Positions 24,301-32,793 of a DNA stretch of 40,341 nt are shown in pieces. The stretch is from a virus, in the IMG/VR virus record IMGVR_UViG_3300031227_004513, positions 1-40,341 of that record; one strand, written 5' to 3'. Both the position numbers and the translations under genes were made by a program. Position 1 is the stretch's first letter. Every line of letters starts with the position of its first letter. The notes below the pieces were generated by a model. That model was given only the letters and a program-made list of their open reading frames with translations. It was not told where the DNA came from and made no database searches.

Positions 24301-24433
24301 GAATGCCGAGCACCTGCACAAACTCTCGATGGAGGCGATCATGCCGTGGCTGACCGGCTTTGATCTGGTTCATCAGGCATACTGCTTCGACTATTCGTTC
24401 ATGGTCGTGGCGAAGAAACTGAAAAGCACATGA
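21302..24433 (+). CDS. four-domain glycosyltransferase-methyltransferase
   Basis: A 1043-residue protein starting at ATG 21302 (GGAG 7 bases upstream). Four enzyme domains are readable. First (about 40-375), a capsule-synthesis/Kdo-transferase-like GT-B domain: IVIKAHPFD at 245-253 and MVNSTSHLTCLAMGTPVVTLG at 295-315. Second (386-600), a GT-A glycosyltransferase: EQDV at 471-474 in the DxD place and HSDVEIGRRL at 560-569. Third (608-890), a GT9 heptosyltransferase-like domain: GDVVMATAAMRAV, HPGPCRWPERTW (728-739), GIDSGPSHLAQAM, LFGP. Fourth (905-1043), a SAM methyltransferase: GLDVGSG (914-920), DALPIPDDWCDYVFSSHCLEH, VLKPGGYL. It probably builds and methylates a surface glycan. Such fusions are rare in phages. 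The next gene overlaps by 4 bases and encodes a sulfotransferase. Confidence 0.87.
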   Translation: MPSTLKSRIRAAARRVGKTDLRGCLSCKGKMVRKMAATVSAGRALVVTWGKKSAMPALAASLHVLGYDVETIERGEGDWKDAVIDSIRNDPPDIFLCWQRLYDHGWSKEVKGVLDEYMIPQLYVDFGIWPHYRSVIFDPMGENATSQVAGALRGLDASEPYRSAANNGSAEILRAMRLGLAAHAARAENQLANLGLDGLPKHFSLAILQRTGDQVLRFDAVKKRREPLRLLNDLIAEAKKQRQYIVIKAHPFDKKMDLSGVKMSGRYWRVLTKETTGDNDAAMAWLVREADYAIMVNSTSHLTCLAMGTPVVTLGKGWFTGNEVTSEFKTIRGAVAGPKDHDEQLRERYLLHMLSRQLPLPACKEAPRIASTIDMLTNRKASTRDITTITTIYADKDAEEGVRETLVSIMKSLPGMDHIAAVDKARPNFMREIEALGFRLITMDEGSPPRMISLLKKALDGVTTRYALTVEQDVIINKDTVAGLLARMRAVGADIAGVESTYETREGKLTFPTTSHFRNQLPTGQAHVFTDKSHICWACTLWRADALRSVSWNRVPVLGHSDVEIGRRLRAKGYRLIRDHSVRCIHLVHQGIRAYQRDAARAKDPLPTVLKRSSARGDVVMATAAMRAVALLNDTGTVSVETQCPDVLRNNPDVIPGRGRGRVASLDWSYEEGPWDHAILSYFQAAGVSARLTPELMSLCRPKVYPSRHMRHVAAKALPDDQQWAVLHPGPCRWPERTWNRLRWHKLADDLRSRGYAICVLYDKAVSSMVSADVFRDDSDTLQCAAIIERAALFVGIDSGPSHLAQAMKRPSVILFGPITPKTRLHSLVDPSMSGTAIGVEPEGVECAGCGEEQPRRNGRIFCYRRKRPSECMEGITLASVVAAVDRAEALKPTEPSESSKVREKVLPYLRGRGLDVGSGQHPILPEAISIDVRQLPQVDLAWAHMDALPIPDDWCDYVFSSHCLEHLKDPEAAIAEWRRVLKPGGYLALYLPDQPYTEENAEHLHKLSMEAIMPWLTGFDLVHQAYCFDYSFMVVAKKLKST

Positions 24434-25146
24434 CGCCCATTGAACACAAATGCGCGCGCTGCGGACGCACGTTCGAGGATGACGAGGAGTGTCTGATTCA
24501 CAACGAAGACCACACGCGATGCCTTTGCGACGATTGCGCGCCCACGGCTGAGGCCCGAAAGGTCTTGATCATTGGTACGGGGCGTTGCGGAACGCACTAT
24601 TTGTCTCGGATTCTTCGACGGATCGGATGCGAGGTGCCGCATGAACGGATCGGGCATGACGGCGGAATTGGTTGGTTCTTTGCCACCGACACGCCGTGGA
24701 ACGACCATGACCGTTCGCGATTCGCATTCGGGCAGATCTGGACAGTGACGCGCGAACCGCTGGCGACGATCAGTTCACAGCATACCCACGTTCGCAAGAT
24801 GTGGAAGTTCATCGGACGAGTACAGAACTGGACGTTCCCAAAGAACAAGACACTCAGGGCTGCGTGGCACTACGTCAAGTGGAACACGCTCTGCCTTGAT
24901 CAGTCTGATTGGCATTTTCGCGTAGAGGATATTCATCGCGATAGTGCAGTCTACAGGGAGATGCGATCCCGCTTGGGACTCAGAAGACGAAAGTGTCCGA
25001 TATTGCCGACCGACATTAACACACGCAAGCACCGTCGCTCGTATAAAAGCGTCACTCTCGATGATCTGAGAGCATTGGGAGATGCTGAACTGATCTCTGC
25101 GCTGCGCGATGTATCTGCGCGATGCGGATACGTGCTAAACGACTAG
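24430..25146 (+). CDS. zinc-finger sulfotransferase
   Basis: A 238-residue protein. Residues 8-36 form a compact zinc knuckle (CARC at 8-11, CLCDDC at 31-36). Then comes the PAPS 5'-phosphosulfate loop VLIIGTGRCGTHYLSRIL (loop 49-55), and later WTVTREPLATISSQ (104-117), the place of the 3'-phosphate-binding Arg and Ser. These two elements in this order are diagnostic of the P-loop sulfotransferase fold, which moves sulfate from PAPS to a hydroxyl or amino group, usually on sugars. The N-terminal zinc finger is an unusual addition. Overlapping the four-domain enzyme by ATGA, it most likely sulfates the same glycan. By eye it is less GC-rich than its neighbours, hinting at acquisition. Confidence 0.82.
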   Translation: MTPIEHKCARCGRTFEDDEECLIHNEDHTRCLCDDCAPTAEARKVLIIGTGRCGTHYLSRILRRIGCEVPHERIGHDGGIGWFFATDTPWNDHDRSRFAFGQIWTVTREPLATISSQHTHVRKMWKFIGRVQNWTFPKNKTLRAAWHYVKWNTLCLDQSDWHFRVEDIHRDSAVYREMRSRLGLRRRKCPILPTDINTRKHRRSYKSVTLDDLRALGDAELISALRDVSARCGYVLND

Positions 25147-25155
25147 GAGACCACC

Positions 25156-26349
25156 ATGGCATACGGAAGGCGACCGCGAATTCAGGCCGGGCTCTCTGGC
25201 GGCATCGCAGGCCATCAGGCAGCCATGCGCTCCCAGTACAGTCAGGGCATCGCCGCGGGGGGCAGTAATGTGACCATCGATGCGTCCGGCAACCGCGTCA
25301 CGGGAACACATAACGTGACCAGCGCGTCTCCGCGACGTGCTGTTGGCGGTGGGCTCGCTGGCTCCTATCAGGCGGCCTACGACCAGGCGCGGAGGGCGAA
25401 TGAGGCGCGCTATCAGCAGATCCTTCAGGGGTACGGTGCCCGACGTCAAGAGGCCGAGACTCTTCTGGCCGATCTTGGGCAGCGCGAACGTGCTGATCTT
25501 CAAGAGCGACATTTCGAGAGTTCCGCTGCACTCGCCCAGCAGGGCCTCGCGTGGCAGGGCTCGACCATTGAGCCCACCATGCAGATGGGCCTTGACCGTG
25601 AGCAGAACGCGCAGCTCCAGCGATACGATGAGGGGCAGGCCAGAATGAGGCTTGAGACGCTCGGCGGGATCGATCAGCAGCGGCTCGCCTTTATGGAGCG
25701 GCGCACGGACGCCTACCCGGATCAGGGCCAGTTCATTCAGCTCGCACAGGCCGAGGGGCGATATGACCGCGATCTTCCTGGCGGACGAAGCGCACAGGTT
25801 GACATTGATCGCGCGGAGCGACCGGAGCGTAGGTCGCTACAACTGCCACAAGCATCAAGCAGAGCCCAAGGGCAGGCGCTCGCAGTGCCAACGCCACAGG
25901 GGGCAGTCTTCAAATACGGTGGCAAGACCGGACAGGCGGCGATCAACGCAGCGGCGGCCGCGTCGAAGCGCGGAAGGACAAAGGCTATCCGCGAGAATGC
26001 GGCGAAGCTCCTTCAGCAGGAAGCAGAGCAATTCGGATCATCGCTGCCGGACAGCCCCGAAAGAGGATTGGGCGAAATGCCGCTGAAGGAGTTGGACTTC
26101 AATACGCTGACCAAGGAACAGCAGGAGCCTCTGAAGAAACTCGCCCAGAGCGGCACCACTCACATCGGGATCGGCGAGGGCAACATGCTGACCCTGAATC
26201 AGATGTGGCAATACCTGATCGTCCGCCCGAGGGTGTTTTACAAGTTCGTGGACGCATACAAAGCCGCCGACAATCCAACCGGAGTAGAGGTTGCAGGCAT
26301 TCTTAGCGGTATCCTCAAAGACAGCGATATTCTGACAGCGACGTTCTAA
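25156..26349 (+). CDS. internal virion protein (helical, Gln-rich)
   Basis: A 397-residue protein. After a flexible Gly/Ser start (GLSGGIAGHQAAMRSQY) comes a long Gln/Arg/Glu helix with coiled-coil features (about 80-230: AYDQARRANEARYQQILQG, QRERADLQERHFESSAALA), then a basic stretch, then a C-terminal helical domain (about 330-397). Long Gln/Arg-rich helices in proteins placed directly before a giant virion protein are typical of the inner-core or ejection proteins of podoviruses, which leave the head with the DNA and form a channel. No enzymatic motif is seen. Confidence 0.65.
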   Translation: MAYGRRPRIQAGLSGGIAGHQAAMRSQYSQGIAAGGSNVTIDASGNRVTGTHNVTSASPRRAVGGGLAGSYQAAYDQARRANEARYQQILQGYGARRQEAETLLADLGQRERADLQERHFESSAALAQQGLAWQGSTIEPTMQMGLDREQNAQLQRYDEGQARMRLETLGGIDQQRLAFMERRTDAYPDQGQFIQLAQAEGRYDRDLPGGRSAQVDIDRAERPERRSLQLPQASSRAQGQALAVPTPQGAVFKYGGKTGQAAINAAAAASKRGRTKAIRENAAKLLQQEAEQFGSSLPDSPERGLGEMPLKELDFNTLTKEQQEPLKKLAQSGTTHIGIGEGNMLTLNQMWQYLIVRPRVFYKFVDAYKAADNPTGVEVAGILSGILKDSDILTATF

Positions 26350-26373
26350 CATCACGACTCGAAAGGGCTACCC

Positions 26374-27450
26374 ATGCCGATCATATCCGAGAATCAGCCA
26401 CGATACGGTGCGATTGGCCGCGCTGCACGACGCATCGGCCAAGGCCAGCAGCTTGAGGCTGATCGCGCTGTGGCCCTCAAGGGCAAGATGTTCTACGACC
26501 AGATGGACGAGACCACGCGCCGCGGCATGGAGCAGCAGGATCAACAGCTTGAGCTTGCCGAGCTGCGCGATCTTCAGATTCAGGAGCAGATGCAGGCCGA
26601 TCTCCTGGAGCGTGGTGAGCGCGAGCAGACCGAACGCATGAAGGCGATGATGGAGGTCACGCGCACGCAGCGGCTTCAAGAGTCACGAACCATCGGGAGC
26701 CTCACCGAGAAGGCGATGTCCTACCTGCAGGTCCCCGAGAACCACACGCTGTCGCCGACGGACAACAAGGCGCTCCAAGAGGTAGCGGACACCATCGGCA
26801 AAGCGGCCGGGAATGGGAACCTGACATTCGCAGAGAGACAGCAGGCGATCATCTCGGAAGTTGCCAGAGGGCAGGTCATTATCCGACGCGCCACCAAGAC
26901 AGGCGCGACCATCGACGAGATGATCGAGAAGGATAGGCGCCCCGTTCTCTCTGGGGATGGCAGCAAGGAACGAACCGGATGGAACTACCGAGACCCGAAG
27001 ACTGGGGGCCTCGAATTCGTGAAGGACCCCGCCTATGAATCCCGCATGGCCACCGAGCGTGAGCGGATCAAGTTCGCGGCGACCACAGAGGCCGCGTTGG
27101 CGAAAGAGGAGCGTGCGACACAGGCCAAAATCCGCGCTGAGGCGTGGAAGCAGGCGTTCTTGGAGGCAAAGCCGCCGCCGGGCGGAACAAAGTCGACATG
27201 GAGTGCGGAAAAAGTCCGCGCCCGCGCTGAAGAGTTGTACCAGCAGATGTCGGCCGGCACGAAGAGTCAGGAGCCAATCCCCGACATCCCCGCGATGCCA
27301 GACGCCGACCAGATACAGGCCGCGCAGGCCGCCGTTGTGCAGAAGGTCGAAGAGGCCATCAAGGGCGGCATGTCGCGGCAGGCCGCTCTCGCGACGCTAA
27401 CTTCGGAGGAAATCATGGCTCTCATGGCCGCCCAAGCGGAGAACGGCTAA
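26374..27450 (+). CDS. internal virion protein (coiled-coil)
   Basis: A 358-residue, almost wholly helical protein rich in Gln, Glu, Arg and Lys. Coiled-coil pattern is clear at 40-100 (EQQDQQLELAELRDLQIQEQ, LLERGEREQTERMKAMMEV) and at 215-260 (RERIKFAATTEAALAKEE). The end is an amphipathic helix (MSRQAALATLTSEEIMALM). Its TAA shares a base with the ATG of the following 1753-residue gene, so both are made in step. Together with the gene before it, this forms the usual trio of podovirus ejection proteins. No catalytic site is visible. Confidence 0.68.
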   Translation: MPIISENQPRYGAIGRAARRIGQGQQLEADRAVALKGKMFYDQMDETTRRGMEQQDQQLELAELRDLQIQEQMQADLLERGEREQTERMKAMMEVTRTQRLQESRTIGSLTEKAMSYLQVPENHTLSPTDNKALQEVADTIGKAAGNGNLTFAERQQAIISEVARGQVIIRRATKTGATIDEMIEKDRRPVLSGDGSKERTGWNYRDPKTGGLEFVKDPAYESRMATERERIKFAATTEAALAKEERATQAKIRAEAWKQAFLEAKPPPGGTKSTWSAEKVRARAEELYQQMSAGTKSQEPIPDIPAMPDADQIQAAQAAVVQKVEEAIKGGMSRQAALATLTSEEIMALMAAQAENG

Positions 27451-30400
27451 TGGCTTTGTTCACGAGGGAGGAGTTGCAGGCCGAACTTGATCGGAAGATG
27501 CGCGACGAGCCTATCGCGCAACCGACTCCCGAGCCTCCGATGTTCAGCATGGACGAACTTGAGGCGGCGCTTGAGGCCAAGGGCATTGAGCCTTCCGAGC
27601 CGGAGAGGCTGTACCCCGATGAGCCTGAAGGCGAGATCGAGCGGCCGCAACATGGGATTGTAGACGAGGCCGCTTTCGCGATTGGCCGGGGGACGCTCAG
27701 GCTTGGCAGTTCCGGGATGGCGTCAGCACACGCACTCAAGACGCTTCTGCGAGGCGGTGCGCCAGAAGTAATCGGCGGCGCAAGGGGCCGCATGCTGACG
27801 GGCCTGACCAAGTTCGACCATTCGCCGACGCTGACCGAGGAATCCGAGCGTCTACTGGCGATTGCCGAGCATCCCGATGTGCAGGCGAGCGGGGACTGGG
27901 TTGGCAAGCCGCTGTCCGAGCAAATCAGTTATCCGGGGTTCTATGCTGTCAATCTCTTGGAGATGGTGCCGCAACTGTTGGGCGCAACCGTGGCTGCTGC
28001 CGCTGGTGGCCCGGCGGCGTCGCTGCTGTTCTTGACCGCGAGTGAGGGTGGCGCACACTACAACGAAGCGCGGAAGGCGGGCGCCAGCGACGAGCGCGCG
28101 GCTGTCGAGTCAGTGTTTGTGGGCGGCATCAATGCGATTCTGGAGTACATCCCGATTGCCGCGTGGTTGGATAAGGGCCCGGCGGCCGCACTCAAGAAGA
28201 AGGCCATCAGCGCTGGATTGCGTATGCTCGGAAAGGCAGGAAAATTTGCGAAGAAGGCTGCGTCGACCAAGGCCGGCCGGAAAGCCATCGGCGCACTGTC
28301 GCAGGCCGGCATGGAAGCTGTGACGGAGGCGCTTCAGGAGGCTACAGGGATAGCCGCCAACGATATTGCCGACCGCGCAGGGGCCGACTTCTTCAGTTGG
28401 GCCACGTCAGAGGAGATGGCGAGGGCCGGTATTCTTGGTGGCGTGATGGGTGGCATAATGGGGGCGGCACCTGGCGGTCAGTCCGATGTGCAGGAGCAGG
28501 CCCCTGAAGCCCAGAAACCCCCTGTTGCAGCCGCCTCAGAGGCCGCGGATGCCGAAGCGGGGGTAACACCCCTTTCTGAGTCCGAGCAAGCCACAGAGGC
28601 TCCTACGGCACCTATTGAAGACAGTCTCGCGCCGAAAAAGGCCGATGGGGAACTCGACTACGATAATATGTCGGATGATGAATTCTTGGCCCGAATAAGA
28701 AGAGGCGACCGGCCGACGATTGCCGACACCGAGCGAAGCCCGAAGAAAACAGCGAGTTTCCCGAGTGTCCTCGCGGCAGTCGATTTTGAGGGGGGTGTCA
28801 CAGCAAAGGAAGCGGGAAAGAACGCAAGCAATCTGGAGCGTAGTGACGGCATTGACGCCGCGAAAACGTACCAGCTTGAATTCGAGAGATTGAGAAACGA
28901 GGCGAGATCAGCGGAGAAGGCATCGCAAGAGTCTGAGCTTACAGAGGCTCCTACGGCACCTATTGCGGAGGCTGAGGTGGCCCCGAAGGTGGGCGATACC
29001 ACGTCCGTCATGGGCAATGACGCCAAACTCGCCCGCATGGAGACAGACGAGAACGGGATCCGGCATGAGTTGTACGAGTACCCAAGCAAGCCGGGGCAGC
29101 CATATCAAGGTGCTGCCATTCGCTCGGTTGACGTAGACTCCGGCGAAGTTGTGAGCCTGACGCGCTACCCGAAGATGGCCGACGCGCTGGCAAAGCTGCC
29201 TGATGGGGTAAAGCCCGTCTCGGAGCCCAAGCCAAAGGCATCGCTGACGAAGCCCAAGGCCGAGGCGATAACCGTCTACCACGGCACGTCGGAGTCATAC
29301 CAAGGCCCGCCAAGCACCGTTCGGCACAAGCGAGGAGACTACGTTGGGACGTATTTCTCGCAAACGCGCAAGGGTGCAGACTTGTGGGCCACCGACCCGA
29401 ACAGGCCCGCTGCCGGACGAGTTATCAAGGCGCAAGTGAGGCTTGAGAATCCAGCGAGTCGCGCCGATGTTGACGCGGCAATGGCGAAGCTGAACAAAGA
29501 GGATGGCGGATGGGATTCGGCAACGCTGACAGAGGAACTGAAAGAGCGGGGCTTCGACGGCGTCATAGACAGCGAAGTTCGGAATGAGATCGTGGTGTTC
29601 GACGATTCCCAAATCGCACAAGGGCCAGCCAAGCCCGCAGGGCTTCCGAGCTTTGTGGACAGCACTGGCACTCGGTACGTGATGGACAACAAGGGCCGGT
29701 GGAACACTGAGGCAGGCGAGCGCGTCACAAGCCCTGCCGTCGCGGCGCGTGTCGATGCCGAATACGCGAAGCAGCAGGCGAAACCGAAGGAGCCTCTGGC
29801 CCAATACGGCGAGTCCAACAAGATCGTCACCACCGAGTCCAAGGACGCCGCGCTCAAGAGCATCGCCGACAAGATGAAGCGGCTCCACACGGGGCTGCCG
29901 GTTGACATGGTCGCTCCGCTGGTGACGATCGGCGTGTACCACTTCGAGGCTGGGGCCCGGACGTTCAAGGACTGGTCGGCCAAGATGATTGCCGAGGTCG
30001 GCGAGAACATCAAGCCGCACCTGAAGGCGATCTGGGATCGGACGCAGACCAGTCGCAAGGCTCTTGATCAAGATGGTGTCAATGCGCAGGCTGGGAAGGA
30101 TATGACGATTCCGCCGCCCGACAGTCCCATCCCGGCAGAGGCGGCGCCAGCCGAGGCCCAGATGCCCGACGTGCGCGAGGTCGGAGATCACGGGCTCACC
30201 GAGACCATCGACAAGTGGCAGGGCGACAGGGATGTTGCGGCATTCGACCACGACGTGAATATGCGAACCCATCGTGACGAGATCGCCGAGATGGTTGGCG
30301 AGAAGCGTTACGGGAAGAAGGCTCGGATGCTGGACGAGGCGATCCACCGCTACATTGACCTCAAGGGCAAGGCGGCGGAAGAGATTGCCAAGTACGGTGA

Positions 30401-32711
30401 TAAGGTCTCGGATGCCTCAAGGGCCGTCGTAAACCGATCTCAGAACCTCACCAAGAAAGAAACCGCCTACGCAGAACGAATGATCGCTGAAAACGCAGAG
30501 ATTGGGGCGCGGGCGAAGGATGCCGGAGTCATCCGGAATGTCCATGAGAACTACACGGCACGGATCTACCGCTTCTCGAAGAAGTCGATGAAGCGCGTCA
30601 TGCCGAAGTTCAGCCAGACAACCGCCCGAGCCAAGCAGCGGACACTCACCTCGATTCTTGAGGCGGAGTCGAAGGGGTATGAGCTGGCCGTCCCCACCGC
30701 GACAGAAGCCCAGAGGGTTGCGGCCGACCAGACGACGCAGGCCATGCTGGATCGGAATCTCGTCAAGATGGCGCTGAAGTCCGGCATCTTCAAGCGGTCA
30801 CAAGAGGCCGGCTACGAGCCGCTCAAACATCCCGGCCTGCATACGTGGGTTCCTCGAGCGAACATCAAGGAAGAGGATGCGAGTGGCCTGAACTTCTTCA
30901 CGGCAGAGGACGGCACCGTGTGGGAGAGAATCCCACTCTATGCGCTTCCGCACATCGCGAAGCACCTGAACAACGCCCTCGGCACGTCGATGTTCGAGGA
31001 CGTAGGGACGCTTAAGAAGGCCGCGGAGGTATCGGACGCGCTCAAGCGCATGATCTTCGTCCAGAGTTTCTTCCACCACCAAGCGTTCTTCCGCTCTGCC
31101 GCACTCGCCGGCCGTGGCTTCAATCTCGTGAAGGGATACGAGATGGGCCGCGAGGCCATCATGCAGAAGAACCCGAGGCTGCGCGAGCTTATCCACGCGG
31201 AACTGACCATCGGCCTGGCTCAGGACTTCGAGAGCATCAAAACGTCGGAGAAGTCCCGGATCGAGGCCCTCATCAACGACAATGCCGTCGGTCACGTCCG
31301 CGACTTCATGCGGGACATGCGCGATCGGCACATGGAACACCTCTTCGGGAAGATCGGCCCCTACCTAAAGGCGTGGACTGCCCTGCTGGAATACGATCAC
31401 CTGCTGGCGAAATATGCGCCAAAGATCGAGGCGGGAACGATGACGCGCCAACAGGTTGCCACGATTGTCGCCAAGAGGGTGAACGATGACTTCGGCGGGC
31501 TGAACCTGGCTCGCATGGGGCGGAACAAGACCATCCAGAGTTTCTTGAGGACGTTCCTTCTCGCGCCTGACTGGACGGAATCGAACGTGAGGTCGATGGT
31601 CAAGGCGCTGGTGAAGGTGAAGCCGCAGGACTTCGACAACCCGACGAACGTGTTCAGGCGGCTCAGGCTTGCCACGGGCCCCGAGGGCGCTGCCTACAGG
31701 GCGATGTGGAGCCGCGTGGCCCTCAAGGGCGGTGCCATAACGCTTGCGGCGAACCTGCTGATGGCATCCATTGATGACGAGGACTTCTTCGAGAGGTACA
31801 AGAGGGCGTGGGCAGAAGGCAATCTTCGATGGCTGGATGTCGATGTGACGCCCATCTATCGGTTCTTCACGTCGCTGCTCGGCGGCACACCAGACGCGCA
31901 GAGGAAATACTTCTCGATCTTCGGCCACACCCGAGACCCGATCAAGTTCGCCGTCAACCCCGTGCGCTCGCTCAAGCACAAGCTGCATCCGTTTGGCCCT
32001 GGCCTTGCGCTTGAGGCAATGACCGGCGAGGACTACGCGCAGCGTCCATTCACCACGAATGCCGAGTTCTTTGGGCTTGACCCCAAGGGGAAACTCGCCG
32101 GGAAGACCGTGAAGAGCCCCTTCAAAAAGGGCGGGCCAGTCACCATCTCTAAAGCGGTGCCGTTCGGCATCCATTCGGCGCGACGCTTCCTGCCGATACC
32201 GGCACAGCAGTTGGTGGCCTTCCTCGCAGGCGAAGTAGATGCGTTCGATGCCATCACCAAGGCGGCGGGCCTGATGACTTCTACGACCTACGCCAAGGGC
32301 GCTGCGTGGGGGAACATGGACCCGGAGATGCAGACCGTCGAGGCGTCCGTTGCTCTGAATGACCTCTTCTCGGCGCACAAGAAGCTGAAGGAAGCGAAGA
32401 GGGAATACGCGGATCGTGACGCACCGATGCCGGCGGATCGTGCGCGACTCCTGGCCGTGATCGAGCCTGCAGCCAAGGGCATAATGCTGATGCGTCGGGC
32501 GATAGACAAGGGGCTTGCCCGAGAGGGCGAGGCGAAGATCACCGAAGAGCAGATATCCGAGATTACAGCGAACGTGATGAGCGTAGTTCAGGAGGCGACG
32601 GCCGCCATGAAGAAGGAGACCTCTGACCGAGGCCGGAGCTTCGATGGCGCTCGGAAGCAATCCCCCCAGAAGCGCAGAAAGCTCACGCTCCCGAAGGCGA
32701 ATCCCAAGTAG
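27450..32711 (+). CDS. giant internal virion protein, polyvalent type with ART-like domain
   Basis: A 1753-residue protein, the largest in the window. The N-terminal 340 residues contain amphipathic helices and a membrane-active part (AFAIGRGTLRLGSSGMAS; LLGATVAAAAGGPAASLLFL at 177-195; GILGGVMGGIMGAA). A linker with TEAPTAPI twice follows. Residues 607-723 resemble the ADP-ribosyltransferase-like domain of phage polyvalent proteins: VYHGTS (609-614), GTYFS (633-637), ERGFDGVI (699-706), EIVVFDDSQIA (713-723). A GVYHFEAGARTFKDWSAKM segment (828-846) and a C-terminal part with LRTFLLAPDWTESNVR match the large-polyvalent-protein C-terminal region. These proteins are packed in the virion and injected; the ART-like part may modify host proteins. 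Ribosyltransferase activity is inferred only. Confidence 0.8.
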   Translation: MALFTREELQAELDRKMRDEPIAQPTPEPPMFSMDELEAALEAKGIEPSEPERLYPDEPEGEIERPQHGIVDEAAFAIGRGTLRLGSSGMASAHALKTLLRGGAPEVIGGARGRMLTGLTKFDHSPTLTEESERLLAIAEHPDVQASGDWVGKPLSEQISYPGFYAVNLLEMVPQLLGATVAAAAGGPAASLLFLTASEGGAHYNEARKAGASDERAAVESVFVGGINAILEYIPIAAWLDKGPAAALKKKAISAGLRMLGKAGKFAKKAASTKAGRKAIGALSQAGMEAVTEALQEATGIAANDIADRAGADFFSWATSEEMARAGILGGVMGGIMGAAPGGQSDVQEQAPEAQKPPVAAASEAADAEAGVTPLSESEQATEAPTAPIEDSLAPKKADGELDYDNMSDDEFLARIRRGDRPTIADTERSPKKTASFPSVLAAVDFEGGVTAKEAGKNASNLERSDGIDAAKTYQLEFERLRNEARSAEKASQESELTEAPTAPIAEAEVAPKVGDTTSVMGNDAKLARMETDENGIRHELYEYPSKPGQPYQGAAIRSVDVDSGEVVSLTRYPKMADALAKLPDGVKPVSEPKPKASLTKPKAEAITVYHGTSESYQGPPSTVRHKRGDYVGTYFSQTRKGADLWATDPNRPAAGRVIKAQVRLENPASRADVDAAMAKLNKEDGGWDSATLTEELKERGFDGVIDSEVRNEIVVFDDSQIAQGPAKPAGLPSFVDSTGTRYVMDNKGRWNTEAGERVTSPAVAARVDAEYAKQQAKPKEPLAQYGESNKIVTTESKDAALKSIADKMKRLHTGLPVDMVAPLVTIGVYHFEAGARTFKDWSAKMIAEVGENIKPHLKAIWDRTQTSRKALDQDGVNAQAGKDMTIPPPDSPIPAEAAPAEAQMPDVREVGDHGLTETIDKWQGDRDVAAFDHDVNMRTHRDEIAEMVGEKRYGKKARMLDEAIHRYIDLKGKAAEEIAKYGDKVSDASRAVVNRSQNLTKKETAYAERMIAENAEIGARAKDAGVIRNVHENYTARIYRFSKKSMKRVMPKFSQTTARAKQRTLTSILEAESKGYELAVPTATEAQRVAADQTTQAMLDRNLVKMALKSGIFKRSQEAGYEPLKHPGLHTWVPRANIKEEDASGLNFFTAEDGTVWERIPLYALPHIAKHLNNALGTSMFEDVGTLKKAAEVSDALKRMIFVQSFFHHQAFFRSAALAGRGFNLVKGYEMGREAIMQKNPRLRELIHAELTIGLAQDFESIKTSEKSRIEALINDNAVGHVRDFMRDMRDRHMEHLFGKIGPYLKAWTALLEYDHLLAKYAPKIEAGTMTRQQVATIVAKRVNDDFGGLNLARMGRNKTIQSFLRTFLLAPDWTESNVRSMVKALVKVKPQDFDNPTNVFRRLRLATGPEGAAYRAMWSRVALKGGAITLAANLLMASIDDEDFFERYKRAWAEGNLRWLDVDVTPIYRFFTSLLGGTPDAQRKYFSIFGHTRDPIKFAVNPVRSLKHKLHPFGPGLALEAMTGEDYAQRPFTTNAEFFGLDPKGKLAGKTVKSPFKKGGPVTISKAVPFGIHSARRFLPIPAQQLVAFLAGEVDAFDAITKAAGLMTSTTYAKGAAWGNMDPEMQTVEASVALNDLFSAHKKLKEAKREYADRDAPMPADRARLLAVIEPAAKGIMLMRRAIDKGLAREGEAKITEEQISEITANVMSVVQEATAAMKKETSDRGRSFDGARKQSPQKRRKLTLPKANPK
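28593..28965 (+). repeat. exact 25-bp direct repeat inside the giant virion gene
   Basis: A 25-bp sequence is repeated without change at 28593-28617 and 28941-28965. Both copies are in the same frame and encode TEAPTAPI in the two linkers around a small helical domain (about residues 390-495). The repeat would allow recombination that deletes or duplicates that domain exactly. Confidence 0.9.
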
Positions 32712-32793
32712 ACACCCCAATTCCCGGTTCCGGACAACATCGCGTCGAGACAACCACTACCAAATAAAGCGACGACGATCCGGGGCCGGGATA

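Noticed and set aside
22412-24373. Long minus-strand open frame opposite the four-domain enzyme
   Set aside because: High GC and third-position bias create open antisense frames. No promoter or ribosome site is present, and the plus-strand frame shows clear enzyme motifs.
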